Origin: Bacteroidia bacterium
Lineage (GTDB): Bacteria > Bacteroidota > Bacteroidia > Bacteroidales > UBA12481
Direction of reading: 5' to 3'
Length of the DNA stretch: 7,674 nucleotides
Assembly: GCA_026391235.1 (NCBI GenBank)
Contig: JAPLDV010000692.1
Coordinates: 1-7,674, forward strand
Part shown: positions 1 through 6,474 of the stretch, one piece after another
How the letters are laid out: each line of letters starts with the position of its first letter
Numbering within the stretch: the stretch's first letter is position 1
Program-made: the position numbers and the translations under genes
The notes under the pieces: generated by a model
Database searches by the model: none
What the model saw: only the letters and a program-made list of their open reading frames with translations
What the model was told of the DNA's origin: nothing

Positions 1-735
1 GAGTTAGGTTATCAAGGGGTGAGTTGGAACAACACGGATGATAAAAATATCTGCCTCTATATTCATGATTTTTCCGGAAAAACAATCCTCGAACGAAGTC
101 CGCTATACCAGGCCCGGGCTATCCAAATAGGCTCCGTTTGGCTGACAAATAGTATATACCGGTTCAAGGATCAGTTTCGGGTGCACTTCTCGCGCGATAC
201 CCTGTTTAACCTGGATATCAAAACCGGGTCACTTTCTCCGCTGGCTGTATTTACCGCTTCACAAAACGGATATGATTATCCGAAGATTGTTAAGGAACGG
301 GAAGCCGGCGGGGTTATCCCGGACTATACGGGTAAGGTTTATGCCGAGATTAATGCCGAGACACCCGGCTATTATCTGATACGCGAAATGATGGAGCAAC
401 TAAGGCCAAACGGGGATTCGTCTCCAAATGCAGTGAGCTTTTTCTGTGTCGATAAAAAGAAAAAGACCGCTCATCCGGTCCGGCTAAAGGATTCCTTCTA
501 TGGAATGAATCTGGCAGGCGATCGGGGCACCATTCCCTTCAGGCATTGGTCTATAATCGACAACAAGTACGGGGTCCTGAGTTTTCAGGCCATCGAGCTG
601 AAAGAGGAAATTGCCAAACGATTGAAAGATCCCAAATTATCACCGGAACTGAAGAACAAGCTTAGGGCACTCGACGGCAGCATTTCGCAGGAGGATAATC
701 TGGTGCTGTTCGTGTATTATCTGAAGAACAGGTAG
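1..735 (+). CDS. 6-bladed beta-propeller protein, C-terminal part (5' end outside window)
   Basis: The reading frame is open from base 1 (it begins ELGYQGVSWNN) and stops at TAG 733-735, so 244 residues are visible. The GTG at 19 is not a real start. I assign it to the Bacteroidota 6-bladed beta-propeller family by comparison with the three other copies in this window. RDTLFNLDIKTGSLSPLAVF matches the SDTIY...L.P.Y segment of the others, and the ending QEDNLVLFVYYLKNR matches their ENDNPII...K endings. The stretch before that end, EIAKRLKDPKLSPELKNKL, is helical and charged, as in the other copies. The signal peptide and the GxGPGEY motif would lie upstream and are not seen. By analogy it is probably an envelope lipoprotein. 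Its ligand is unknown. The next ORF begins 3 nt after the stop. Confidence 0.8.
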   Translation, partial: ELGYQGVSWNNTDDKNICLYIHDFSGKTILERSPLYQARAIQIGSVWLTNSIYRFKDQFRVHFSRDTLFNLDIKTGSLSPLAVFTASQNGYDYPKIVKEREAGGVIPDYTGKVYAEINAETPGYYLIREMMEQLRPNGDSSPNAVSFFCVDKKKKTAHPVRLKDSFYGMNLAGDRGTIPFRHWSIIDNKYGVLSFQAIELKEEIAKRLKDPKLSPELKNKLRALDGSISQEDNLVLFVYYLKNR

Positions 736-738
736 GCT

Positions 739-942
739 ATGATAGAGGTTGGTTATCCTCTGCCATCAGATCACACCTTCAGACCCGGAAAAACGCATCG
801 GTACTGCAACTTTACCATTGATGAATTAATAGATCAACTTATTTTTATCGAGAAAGTAGAAGAGGGGTTAATGCAATCCGATCAAGGTAAAGTTGTTTCT
901 AATGAAGATGTTAAACTCATTATTGATAAATGGTCAAAGTAA
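739..942 (+). CDS. Antitoxin-like small protein, orphaned partner of a broken RelE/ParE toxin
   Basis: This 67-aa ORF starts with ATG 3 nt after the preceding stop. Its C-terminal half (about residues 25-67: FTIDELIDQLIFIEKVEEGL, then a GKVVSNEDVKLIIDKW segment) is acidic and helical. It has the GKVV[ST][NH]E(D/E)...KW ending typical of small antitoxins encoded just before RelE/ParE toxins. Its last codons overlap ATG 930-932, the apparent original toxin start, which is the usual antitoxin-toxin arrangement. The first 24 residues, rich in Pro, His, Arg and Tyr, do not look like the start of such an antitoxin and may come from non-coding sequence or a rearrangement. With the toxin broken, it may be decaying or kept only as a DNA-binding regulator. 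Antitoxin identity rests on context and the C-terminal pattern. Confidence 0.6.
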   Translation: MIEVGYPLPSDHTFRPGKTHRYCNFTIDELIDQLIFIEKVEEGLMQSDQGKVVSNEDVKLIIDKWSK

Positions 943-1105
943 TCCATACATTGGACGGATTGTTCCTGAGTTTAACAAGAAAGTGATCAGGGAGATAATG
1001 GCAGGGAATTACCGGATTATCTATCGAATACAAAGTAATATCCAGGTGGATGTGTTAAGGGTCTACCATGCAGCAAGATTATTAAAGAAGGAAAATCTTA
1101 AATAG
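930..1105 (+). pseudogene. RelE/ParE-type toxin pseudogene, N-terminal half deleted and frame shifted
   Basis: Frame 941-1105 encodes NPYIGRIVPEF, then NYRIIYRI, then VYHAARLL. These are hallmarks of the C-terminal half of RelE/ParE toxins, which are normally about 90-100 aa. Only about 54 family-like residues remain. An ATG at 930-932, overlapping the antitoxin stop, reads MVKVI, the usual N-terminus of these toxins. It is in a different frame and stops at 984-986 after 18 codons. The roughly 40 residues expected between MVKVI and NPYIGR are therefore missing, and the deletion length must be 3n+1. A start at ATG 893 would give a 70-aa protein whose first 16 residues are antitoxin sequence read in another frame, so it is not a credible native start. 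The protein would lack the N-terminal helices, so toxicity is unlikely. Confidence 0.75.
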
Positions 1106-1195
1106 CTCCTTAATAATCCATTTAGATATCAAGGCTGGATGAGAGCCATACCGCACTAAATCAAGTCAAAAAGATCAATTAAAATTATCTGAATC

Positions 1196-2473
1196 ATGAA
1201 AAAGGGTCACATTGTTCTTTTTATCATAATGACTTCAGTGATTTCATCATGCAAGTCTCCCGTAACCACAGTTGAAGATCTGGTAACGATCAATATCCCC
1301 GATATTACAAAAACGAAGGTTTTACTATACTCGGAGGTATACGATAACCTGAAGTTAATCCCCCTGGAAACCAAAGACTCTTCGTTGATCGGAAGTATCG
1401 ACAAGATCGTGTGTGTACAGGACCGGATATTTATCCTGGATACATGGCTCAGTAAAAGTGTCCTGCAATTTGATATGACGGGGAAATTCATTTGCAGGGC
1501 AGGCCGGTTCGGCAAAGGGCCGGGTGAGTATGACCAGCCCGATGACCTGTCGGTGGACTGGATCGGAAACAATATCATTTTGTATATCCGGTCAAAAAAG
1601 GCACTTCAATATTTTGATTTAAATGGCAAATTCATCAAGGAGGTACCTTTAGACCTGTATTTTACGAATTTTTCATTTATCAGCGAAAACCGGTATGCAG
1701 TATATCTGGACAATGACATAAATAGCTGGTTGCCTGACAATCCCATGTCAAACCTGATCATTTTGAATAATAAAAAAGAGATAGAATTCAGTGCTTTCCC
1801 GTTTGACCGGGATAAAGACAAGCGCCTGGGCAAGAATCAGTTTTTATCAGCAACAGACAGTGAGTTACTGGTATCCCCGGCTTACAGTGATACGATTTAC
1901 TCCTATCATTCGAAAAAACTGATCCCTAAATACAGGTTCGACTTTGGGGAACACAACCTGCCGGCGTCCTTTGCCGGTGGAAAGGATGAAGCGGACTTTT
2001 ATAAGGAATTGCGAAAGTCATCCTACGCCCATCTTTCAGGTTTCATGGAAACCCCGGATTACCTGGTATTTTCATTTATCTATAAATCAATGGTGTACAG
2101 CGGGTTTTATTCATTCAGAACAAAACAGGTAAAATTCGGGAACATAATAATAAATGATTTAAACGGACTGGTCGGCGGGAGGAGTATAATGGCTAAAAAT
2201 AATAATGACCTGGTTACTTATTTTGATCCCTCCCAGATTAATTACCCGGTACAAATACTGGATTCATCCTTAATAAACGGCCATTCGTACAAAGAGGAAC
2301 TTTTAAACAGGTTCAGGCGAAATAAGAATTATAAAGCAGAGGAAATCAATTCCATTGAGGATGTATTTAAAAAAGCAGGATTTAAAACAACCGATCAGGA
2401 AATTAAATATTTAAGATCCATAAACGAAAACGACAACCCCATCATCCTGTTACTGAAGATGAAAAAGTTTTAG
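1196..2473 (+). CDS. 6-bladed beta-propeller lipoprotein
   Basis: This 425-aa protein has a lipoprotein signal peptide. MKK is followed by a hydrophobic stretch and the lipobox VISSC, with Cys19 as the predicted lipidation site, which supports the ATG at 1196. Mature residues 45-60 (YSEVYDNLKLIPLETK) and the motif GKGPGEY at 106-112, followed by a D.L.VD strand, are characteristic of the Bacteroidota 6-bladed beta-propeller family. Repeated strand patterns such as LQYFDLNGKFIKEV (137-150) fit propeller blades. SDTIYSYHSKKLIPKYRFDF (231-250), then GEHNLP, and the ending ENDNPII (411-417) are shared with the other copies in this window. It is probably anchored in the envelope facing the periplasm or the surface. 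No catalytic residues are recognisable and its binding partner is unknown. It lies 90 nt downstream of the toxin pseudogene with no clear promoter between them. Confidence 0.88.
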   Translation: MKKGHIVLFIIMTSVISSCKSPVTTVEDLVTINIPDITKTKVLLYSEVYDNLKLIPLETKDSSLIGSIDKIVCVQDRIFILDTWLSKSVLQFDMTGKFICRAGRFGKGPGEYDQPDDLSVDWIGNNIILYIRSKKALQYFDLNGKFIKEVPLDLYFTNFSFISENRYAVYLDNDINSWLPDNPMSNLIILNNKKEIEFSAFPFDRDKDKRLGKNQFLSATDSELLVSPAYSDTIYSYHSKKLIPKYRFDFGEHNLPASFAGGKDEADFYKELRKSSYAHLSGFMETPDYLVFSFIYKSMVYSGFYSFRTKQVKFGNIIINDLNGLVGGRSIMAKNNNDLVTYFDPSQINYPVQILDSSLINGHSYKEELLNRFRRNKNYKAEEINSIEDVFKKAGFKTTDQEIKYLRSINENDNPIILLLKMKKF

Positions 2474-2493
2474 ATTAGTACAACCACTCTGAT

Positions 2494-2578
2494 ATGAAAC
2501 CAAACCTGATTGTCTGGTGAGGAAGAAGAAATGAAACCAGTTAAAAGCACCAAACAACAAATAGCAAAAAACAAATAA
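2494..2578 (+). other. Two tiny MKP-initiated reading frames after the second propeller gene
   Basis: ATG 2494 opens an 8-codon frame (MKPNLIVW, stop 2518-2520). ATG 2531, preceded by the purine-rich GGAAGAAGAA, opens a 15-codon frame ending at 2578. Both begin ATGAAACC, as do the lipoprotein genes at 4081 and 6551, and 2494-2503 is identical to 4081-4090. They may be remnants of a lost lipoprotein gene start or chance. I see no evidence that they are functional peptides. Confidence 0.2.
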
Positions 2579-2639
2579 GCTCCAAATATCAAATCTCAAA
2601 ATCCAAACCTGGCAACCTGACAACCGACAACCGATAACA
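2551..2639 (+). repeat. G-poor CAAAT/CAACC intergenic repeat tract, copy 1
   Basis: This low-complexity tract is rich in A and C and poor in G. It begins with ACAAATAGCAAA (2557-2568) and AACAAATAAGCTCCAAA (2570-2586), continues with CAAATCTCAAA, and ends with CAACC-type units (CCTGGCAACCTGACAACC, then GACAACCGATAAC). The 17-mer at 2570-2586 is repeated exactly at 6488-6504, and the 12-mer ACAAATAGCAAA recurs at 3995-4006. The order of CAAAT-type then CAACC-type units is the same as in copy 3. No ORF or terminator is seen in it. Confidence 0.6.
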
Positions 2640-2680
2640 AAACGTCTAAAAGTTAAGGATTTAAGGCATTAAATAAATCA

Positions 2681-2713
2681 TACTGCGCAAATTTTATATA
2701 TTTTTGTGCAGTA
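2681..2713 (+). promoter_or_regulatory. Inverted repeat with candidate -7 element upstream of the ATPase gene
   Basis: TACTGCGCAAA (2681-2691) and TTTGTGCAGTA (2703-2713) form an 11-bp inverted repeat. The single mismatch is a G-T pair, so it would be G-U in RNA. The arms flank an 11-nt A/T-only centre. TATTTTTG at 2699-2706 matches the Bacteroidota -7 consensus TAnnTTTG and overlaps the right arm. No good TTTG -33 box is seen about 20 nt upstream. The right arm ends 19 nt before the ATG at 2733. It could be an operator for autoregulation, a transcript hairpin, or a mobile-element end. The structure is plain in the sequence; the role is inferred. Confidence 0.5.
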
Positions 2714-2732
2714 CGTGTAAAATATTTCACCT

Positions 2733-3977
2733 ATGCTGCAAGATATCATAGCCGGACAAAAGGCGGAAATGGAGAAAAAACTCCAGGACCGATATGTCCA
2801 AAGAGAAACCGTATTAAAGGGTTTCGATACCGATCTGATCAGCGTAATCATTGGACCCAGAAGAGCAGGAAAATCCTTTTTTGCCATGCATGCGGTTGGA
2901 AGAAACCCTGGCATCGGCTATGCAAATTTTGATGAAGAACGACTTCTGCAGGTCGGGAATTTCGATGAAATAATCTCAGCGATCCGTGCAGTTTACCAGG
3001 ACCCGAAGCTCCTGCTCTTTGATGAGATTCAAAATGTAAGCCAGTGGGAGATCATCGTGAACCGGCTGCACCGCAATGGCTATAAGCTGGTGCTTACCGG
3101 AAGCAACTCGCATTTATTAAGCAGTGACCTGGCAACTCATTTGACGGGCCGGCACTTTTGTACTTATGTTTTCACCTTCTCATTTAAGGAGATCCTGACC
3201 CTTCTCCCTCATTCCGAAATCATTGCGGACCTTCAGCAACGATGCTCTGAATATGTAATGAAAGGTGGCTTTCCTGAAGTCTGGGTCAAAAACTATGATC
3301 CCGTTGATTATCTTGCTACACTTTTCGACTCGATAATTCTTAAGGACATCGTGAAACGGTACCATGTCCGTTTTCCGAATGCACTAACCGATCTGGCCCA
3401 GATCATGATTACCAATATCAGCGGGGAGTTCTCAATAACTTCGATTCAAAAACTGGCCAAATTTAACAGTAATCATACAACAGTAAAATATCTGGGTTAC
3501 CTTGAAGAAGCCTTTTTACTTTTCAGCATTCCACGGTTTTCCAATAAGATATCAGAGCAGCAGAAATCGGGCAAGAAATATTATTGTTACGATAACGGTT
3601 ATTTCCAGGCAAAGGCCTTTAAGTTCAGTCCCAATACCGGAAAACTATTCGAAAATACGGTTGCGATCAATTTAAAACAACGGGAACTGGAAGGATCATT
3701 GGAACTGTTTTTTTATAAAAATCAAAAACAGGAAGAGGTTGATTTTGTAGTTCAGCAGGAATTGAAAATCACTCAATTGATCCAGGTGTGCTACAATCTT
3801 TCGGATCCGAAAGTCAGGGACCGGGAGGTCAGGTCCTTATTGAAAGCCGGCACCGAATTGAAGTGTAACCGATTGATCGTGGTCACAAATGATTACGAGA
3901 AAACCGAAAAACATTCCTGGTTCGGGGCCTCCGGCGAAATTGAATTCATTCCCTTGTGGAAATGGCTCTTGAGATAA
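2733..3977 (+). CDS. AAA family ATPase with C-terminal DUF4143-type domain
   Basis: This 414-aa protein has a full AAA_14/DUF4143 architecture at the usual family length. A leading helix (MLQDIIAGQKAEMEKKLQDR) is followed by the Walker A motif GPRRAGKS (41-48), the Walker B motif LLLFDE (93-98), a sensor-like LTGSNS (121-126) and a conserved LTGR (137-140). The C-terminal part contains GKLFENTVAINLK (303-315) and EEVDFVV (334-340). As I recall, DUF4143 has a PD-(D/E)XK nuclease-like fold; here LIQVCYN (349-355) lies where a catalytic E-x-K would be, so nuclease activity is doubtful. The start at ATG 2733 fits the family's N-terminus. Proteins of this group are cytosolic, abundant in Bacteroidota and of unknown role. 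It seems a monocistronic insertion between lipoprotein genes, with its own inverted-repeat control region. Confidence 0.93.
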   Translation: MLQDIIAGQKAEMEKKLQDRYVQRETVLKGFDTDLISVIIGPRRAGKSFFAMHAVGRNPGIGYANFDEERLLQVGNFDEIISAIRAVYQDPKLLLFDEIQNVSQWEIIVNRLHRNGYKLVLTGSNSHLLSSDLATHLTGRHFCTYVFTFSFKEILTLLPHSEIIADLQQRCSEYVMKGGFPEVWVKNYDPVDYLATLFDSIILKDIVKRYHVRFPNALTDLAQIMITNISGEFSITSIQKLAKFNSNHTTVKYLGYLEEAFLLFSIPRFSNKISEQQKSGKKYYCYDNGYFQAKAFKFSPNTGKLFENTVAINLKQRELEGSLELFFYKNQKQEEVDFVVQQELKITQLIQVCYNLSDPKVRDREVRSLLKAGTELKCNRLIVVTNDYEKTEKHSWFGASGEIEFIPLWKWLLR

Positions 3978-3990
3978 TCTCCAAGCCACT

Positions 3991-4017
3991 AAAAACAAAT
4001 AGCAAATAAAATCCAAT
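3991..4017 (+). repeat. G-poor CAAAT intergenic repeat tract, short copy 2
   Basis: AAAAACAAATAGCAAATAAA is followed by ATCCAAT, between the ATPase gene and the next lipoprotein gene. The 12-mer ACAAATAGCAAA (3995-4006) is identical to 2557-2568. This copy lacks the CAACC-type second half seen in the other two, so it appears to be a fragment or an independent degenerate copy. Confidence 0.45.
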
Positions 4018-4041
4018 GGCCAAAACTTTAAAATCATGTAC

Positions 4042-4063
4042 TGGCCGGCCTTAGCGCCGGCCA
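4042..4063 (+). repeat. GC-rich hairpin (8-bp stem, 6-nt loop) before a lipoprotein gene
   Basis: TGGCCGGC (4042-4049) pairs perfectly with GCCGGCCA (4056-4063) around the loop CTTAGC, forming a strong stem in an otherwise A-rich spacer. It ends 17 nt before the ATG at 4081. It has no following T-run, so it is not a typical intrinsic terminator. It may be a short REP-type palindrome, or it may affect expression of the following gene by its nearness to the start codon. Confidence 0.55.
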
Positions 4064-4080
4064 CAACCAACCTCCCATCA

Positions 4081-5289
4081 ATGAAACCAATCTTTACGTT
4101 CTTTTCGCTCTTAACGTTCTTTACTCTCTCCCTCGTTTTGACCTCCTGCCGGAATTCCGTGAAACCGCAAACTGCCGTGGTTACCCTCGACATCCTCTCT
4201 GCCCTTAAAAATGAAAAGGAATTCCGACTCAGTGAGATGGTGGAATCGATGGAATTCATTCAGCTCGAAACCCGGCCGGAGTGCCTCATTTCCAGCGCTT
4301 GGATGGTCATCGGAGAAAAATATATCGTGCTGCTGAACAGCCGTCCTCCGCAAATCCTGCTTTTCGACCGGATCGGAAAATTCATCAGGCCAATCGGGAA
4401 AATAGGCAAGGGGCCGGGGGAATATACTTACCCCCAGAAAATTGATCTCAACCCCGATGAAGACCGAATATTGGTTTATGATATGGCTCTCAGGCTAATA
4501 ACAGAGTATTCCCTGGATGGGATCGTCCAATTTTCTGCCAAAGCTCCCGATGGACTGGCGGAAGGCCCTCTGTATCTCGATTCCGACCATATCGCTTACA
4601 TGCAATTACCCTGGACCGACAGCCTTAATTATCCACGGGTGGCAGCACTGAACCTCCGGACGCTGGAGCAAAAATCGATATGGCATATTGATTATAAACG
4701 GAATCCAAATCAAGGACCCGGTTATTACATTCAGAACAATTTTCTGGCTGCCAAAGGCGGGATTGTGTTTAAAGATGGATTATCCGACACCATTTTCCAT
4801 CTGAAGCCGGATTTTTCTTTAAGCCCGGTATACAGTCTGAGACCATTTCCGAATCCACCTGCCTATTATCAAATGACTGAGCAGGAGCTGGATGCTTCGA
4901 GCTCGGTTTCACTCGCCTGTTATTTTGGTGATTTCCTTTTACTGATCGGGACCAACCAGGAACGTTTTCACTTGATACACAATTCGTTCACAAAAGAAAC
5001 TTTCAGACTTCCAAAAATCAGGGAGTGCCGGGCTGAAAATGACTATTCATACGGGATCGTCAATGATCTCGACGGTACTGACCCGGTTTGGTTCTGGGGC
5101 GGTTCAAATGTCCGCAACAATCAAGTCAGCAACATCTTCCAGATTGTCGACCTGAAAGAAAAAATCAAAACAGACTGCTTCATCAAGGCTGATCTCAAAA
5201 CCAACAGGTACCGCGATCAATTGAAAAAGATGGTCGAGGAGAGTTCGGAGAATGATAATCCGATTATACGCATCATGCATTTGAAGTGA
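4081..5289 (+). CDS. 6-bladed beta-propeller lipoprotein
   Basis: This is a 402-aa protein from ATG 4081. An upstream in-frame ATG at 4036 would add 15 residues translated through the GC-rich hairpin and would bury the signal peptide, so I reject it. From 4081 the N-terminus is a clean lipoprotein signal ending LVLTSC, with Cys23 the predicted acylation site. SEMVESMEFIQLET (51-64) and GKGPGEY (109-115), preceded by a GKFIRPIGKI strand, identify the Bacteroidota 6-bladed beta-propeller family. SDTIF (235-239), LSPVY (247-251) and the C-terminal ENDNPIIRIMHLK (390-402) align with the other copies, although the Y.FDFG segment has diverged. It is probably an envelope-anchored binding or structural protein; its ligand is unknown. 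A palindromic element follows its stop within 7 nt. Confidence 0.88.
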   Translation: MKPIFTFFSLLTFFTLSLVLTSCRNSVKPQTAVVTLDILSALKNEKEFRLSEMVESMEFIQLETRPECLISSAWMVIGEKYIVLLNSRPPQILLFDRIGKFIRPIGKIGKGPGEYTYPQKIDLNPDEDRILVYDMALRLITEYSLDGIVQFSAKAPDGLAEGPLYLDSDHIAYMQLPWTDSLNYPRVAALNLRTLEQKSIWHIDYKRNPNQGPGYYIQNNFLAAKGGIVFKDGLSDTIFHLKPDFSLSPVYSLRPFPNPPAYYQMTEQELDASSSVSLACYFGDFLLLIGTNQERFHLIHNSFTKETFRLPKIRECRAENDYSYGIVNDLDGTDPVWFWGGSNVRNNQVSNIFQIVDLKEKIKTDCFIKADLKTNRYRDQLKKMVEESSENDNPIIRIMHLK

Positions 5290-5295
5290 CCCCAA

Positions 5296-5414
5296 AGCGT
5301 TGTCATCCCGGCGAAGGCCGGGATCCCGTCGCTCACCGAGGCACTACGCGTGGGCGTTTTAAAAGCTTCGGAGCAGCGTCACGAGATCCCGGCCTTCGCC
5401 GGGATGACAACGCT
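5296..5414. repeat. 119-bp palindromic REP/MITE-like element with perfect 30-bp inverted ends
   Basis: The left arm 5296-5325 and right arm 5385-5414 are perfect 30-nt reverse complements, beginning AGCGTTGTCATCCCGG on the left. Each arm contains its own palindrome, ATCCCGGC-GAAG-GCCGGGAT on the left (5305-5324), so the structure is a pair of opposed REP-like hairpins. The 59-nt centre has further imperfect pairing (CGCT 5330-5333 with AGCG 5375-5378) and no transposase. No target-site duplication is evident. The GTCATCCCGGCGAAGGCCGG core is a widely dispersed bacterial palindrome whose translation gives the familiar spurious peptide IPAFAGMT. As RNA it could also act as a strong hairpin after the lipoprotein gene. 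Confidence 0.8.
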
Positions 5415-5461
5415 CCGCGGGAAATTTAAAAGAGAGTGTGGGTGTGAGCAAAGACTTTGCA

Positions 5462-5493
5462 TTTGCTTATTAATGAACCTTCCTGTAACTTTA
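5462..5493 (+). promoter_or_regulatory. Candidate Bacteroidota-type promoter for the exported DUF6263-like gene
   Basis: TTTG at 5462-5465 is separated by 20 nt from TAACTTTA at 5486-5493, which matches the -7 consensus TAnnTTTG in all but the last base. The spacing fits the Bacteroidota primary sigma factor pattern. Transcription would start about 35-40 nt before the ATG at 5538. It lies just downstream of the palindromic element, so this gene probably has its own promoter. Confidence 0.4.
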
Positions 5494-5537
5494 ATCTCTA
5501 TTCAATTAAACATCAACTCACTCAATATCAACAAGCC

Positions 5538-6419
5538 ATGAAAAAATTAATTCCGTTTTTAGTGATCTTTCTGCTAGCTGTGCTTTTAATTGCCGCCATT
5601 GATGCCTCCGCCAAATCAGCATCCGGCAAGAAAACAGTCGTTCTTACCTATAAAATGAGTCCGGGTCTTTCCTTTACCATGAAAACGGAGGGATCTACAG
5701 AAATCAAAACCGATCAGATGGGACAGGTGATCACGGTTGAGATGAACTCTTCAGCGGAGGCCCTGTACCATACCATCGACGGCACCAAAGACGGTATCGC
5801 GGATATTGAGCAGGAATACAAAGCCATGAAGCAATCCGCCAAATCAACGATGGGTGAAAATGAAACCGATTTTTCCTCCTGGATCGGCAAAAAGGTGCAA
5901 TTCAATTTGTCGCAGCAGGGAGCTTTATCCAATTTCAGGGGATTTGATCTGCTCCCCGAAATAACCAGTGCGGTGGGCGAAAAGGTGAACGGTGATCTGA
6001 TCAGGGAAAGCATGAAAAACCAGTTTTTCGAATTGCCGGATCATCCGGTAAAGATCGGAGAATCATGGACGGTGAAAACCAACATCAATATCCCGTATGG
6101 AGGAAGCACTCTGAAACAGGAAGAAAACACCATCTATAAAGCCTCTGAAAAAGTCGAAAAAAACGGTTTGGTGTGTTTGAAGATCGATTTTAGCTCAACC
6201 GCAAAACTTACAGGCGTATTGGAACAGCAGGGGAATCAGCTGGAACTCACCCGTGATACCAAATCCACCGGAACCATCTGGTTTGCCCTCGAAAAAGGAA
6301 TGTATATTTCCATGGAAGTCGATGCTGCCGCTACGGGCCAGATCTATGTACCGGCAGCATCGGTAACGATCCCGCAGGAGATTAAAAGCAAGATGGCAGT
6401 GGCGGTGGTGTTTAAATAG
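5538..6419 (+). CDS. Exported protein, DUF6263-like
   Basis: This is a 293-aa protein from ATG 5538. An upstream TTG at 5457 in the same frame would read through the candidate promoter and displace the signal peptide, so it is rejected. The N-terminus MKKLIPFLVIFLLAVLLIAA is a signal peptide with a plausible signal peptidase I site after ASA (residues 23-25). There is no lipobox Cys, so it is probably soluble in the periplasm or secreted, unlike its neighbours. The body is strand-rich: VVLTYKMSPGLSFTMKTEG (34-52), a variable middle section, PVKIGESWTV (170-179), and late strands TGTIWFALEKGMYISMEVDA (244-263). This pattern resembles the Bacteroidota DUF6263 family, recalled from its overall form and not from a search. 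Its function is unknown. No catalytic motif is seen, and its link with the propeller lipoproteins is positional only. Confidence 0.8.
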   Translation: MKKLIPFLVIFLLAVLLIAAIDASAKSASGKKTVVLTYKMSPGLSFTMKTEGSTEIKTDQMGQVITVEMNSSAEALYHTIDGTKDGIADIEQEYKAMKQSAKSTMGENETDFSSWIGKKVQFNLSQQGALSNFRGFDLLPEITSAVGEKVNGDLIRESMKNQFFELPDHPVKIGESWTVKTNINIPYGGSTLKQEENTIYKASEKVEKNGLVCLKIDFSSTAKLTGVLEQQGNQLELTRDTKSTGTIWFALEKGMYISMEVDAAATGQIYVPAASVTIPQEIKSKMAVAVVFK

Positions 6420-6474
6420 CTGGAAGGGAAATCCGTACAAATATTATAAAGCAAGGCGGTGAAAACTCCAAAAA

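Noticed and set aside
893..1105. Intact 70-aa toxin starting at ATG 893
   Set aside because: Its first 16 residues are antitoxin codons read in another frame, and the N-terminal half of the toxin fold is missing; the pseudogene interpretation fits better.
1207..1578. 123-aa - strand ORF
   Set aside because: It is antisense to the signal peptide and GKGPGEY region of the propeller lipoprotein at 1196; it is a shadow.
2600..2640. CRISPR-like array in the CAACC-type units
   Set aside because: The units are only 6-8 nt and degenerate, with no spacers of uniform length and no cas genes nearby.
2681..2713. Intrinsic terminator for the propeller gene at 1196
   Set aside because: The stem is more than 200 nt after the stop, is not GC-rich, has no following U-run, and sits over a promoter-like element.
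3837..4259. 140-aa - strand ORF spanning the ATPase-lipoprotein junction
   Set aside because: It overlaps the ends of two well-supported genes on the other strand and covers the repeat-bearing spacer, so it is a shadow.
5350..5541. 63-aa + strand ORF containing IPAFAGMT
   Set aside because: It is a translation of the right arm of the palindromic element (5385-5414) followed by the next gene's promoter region; this peptide is a known artefact of such repeats.
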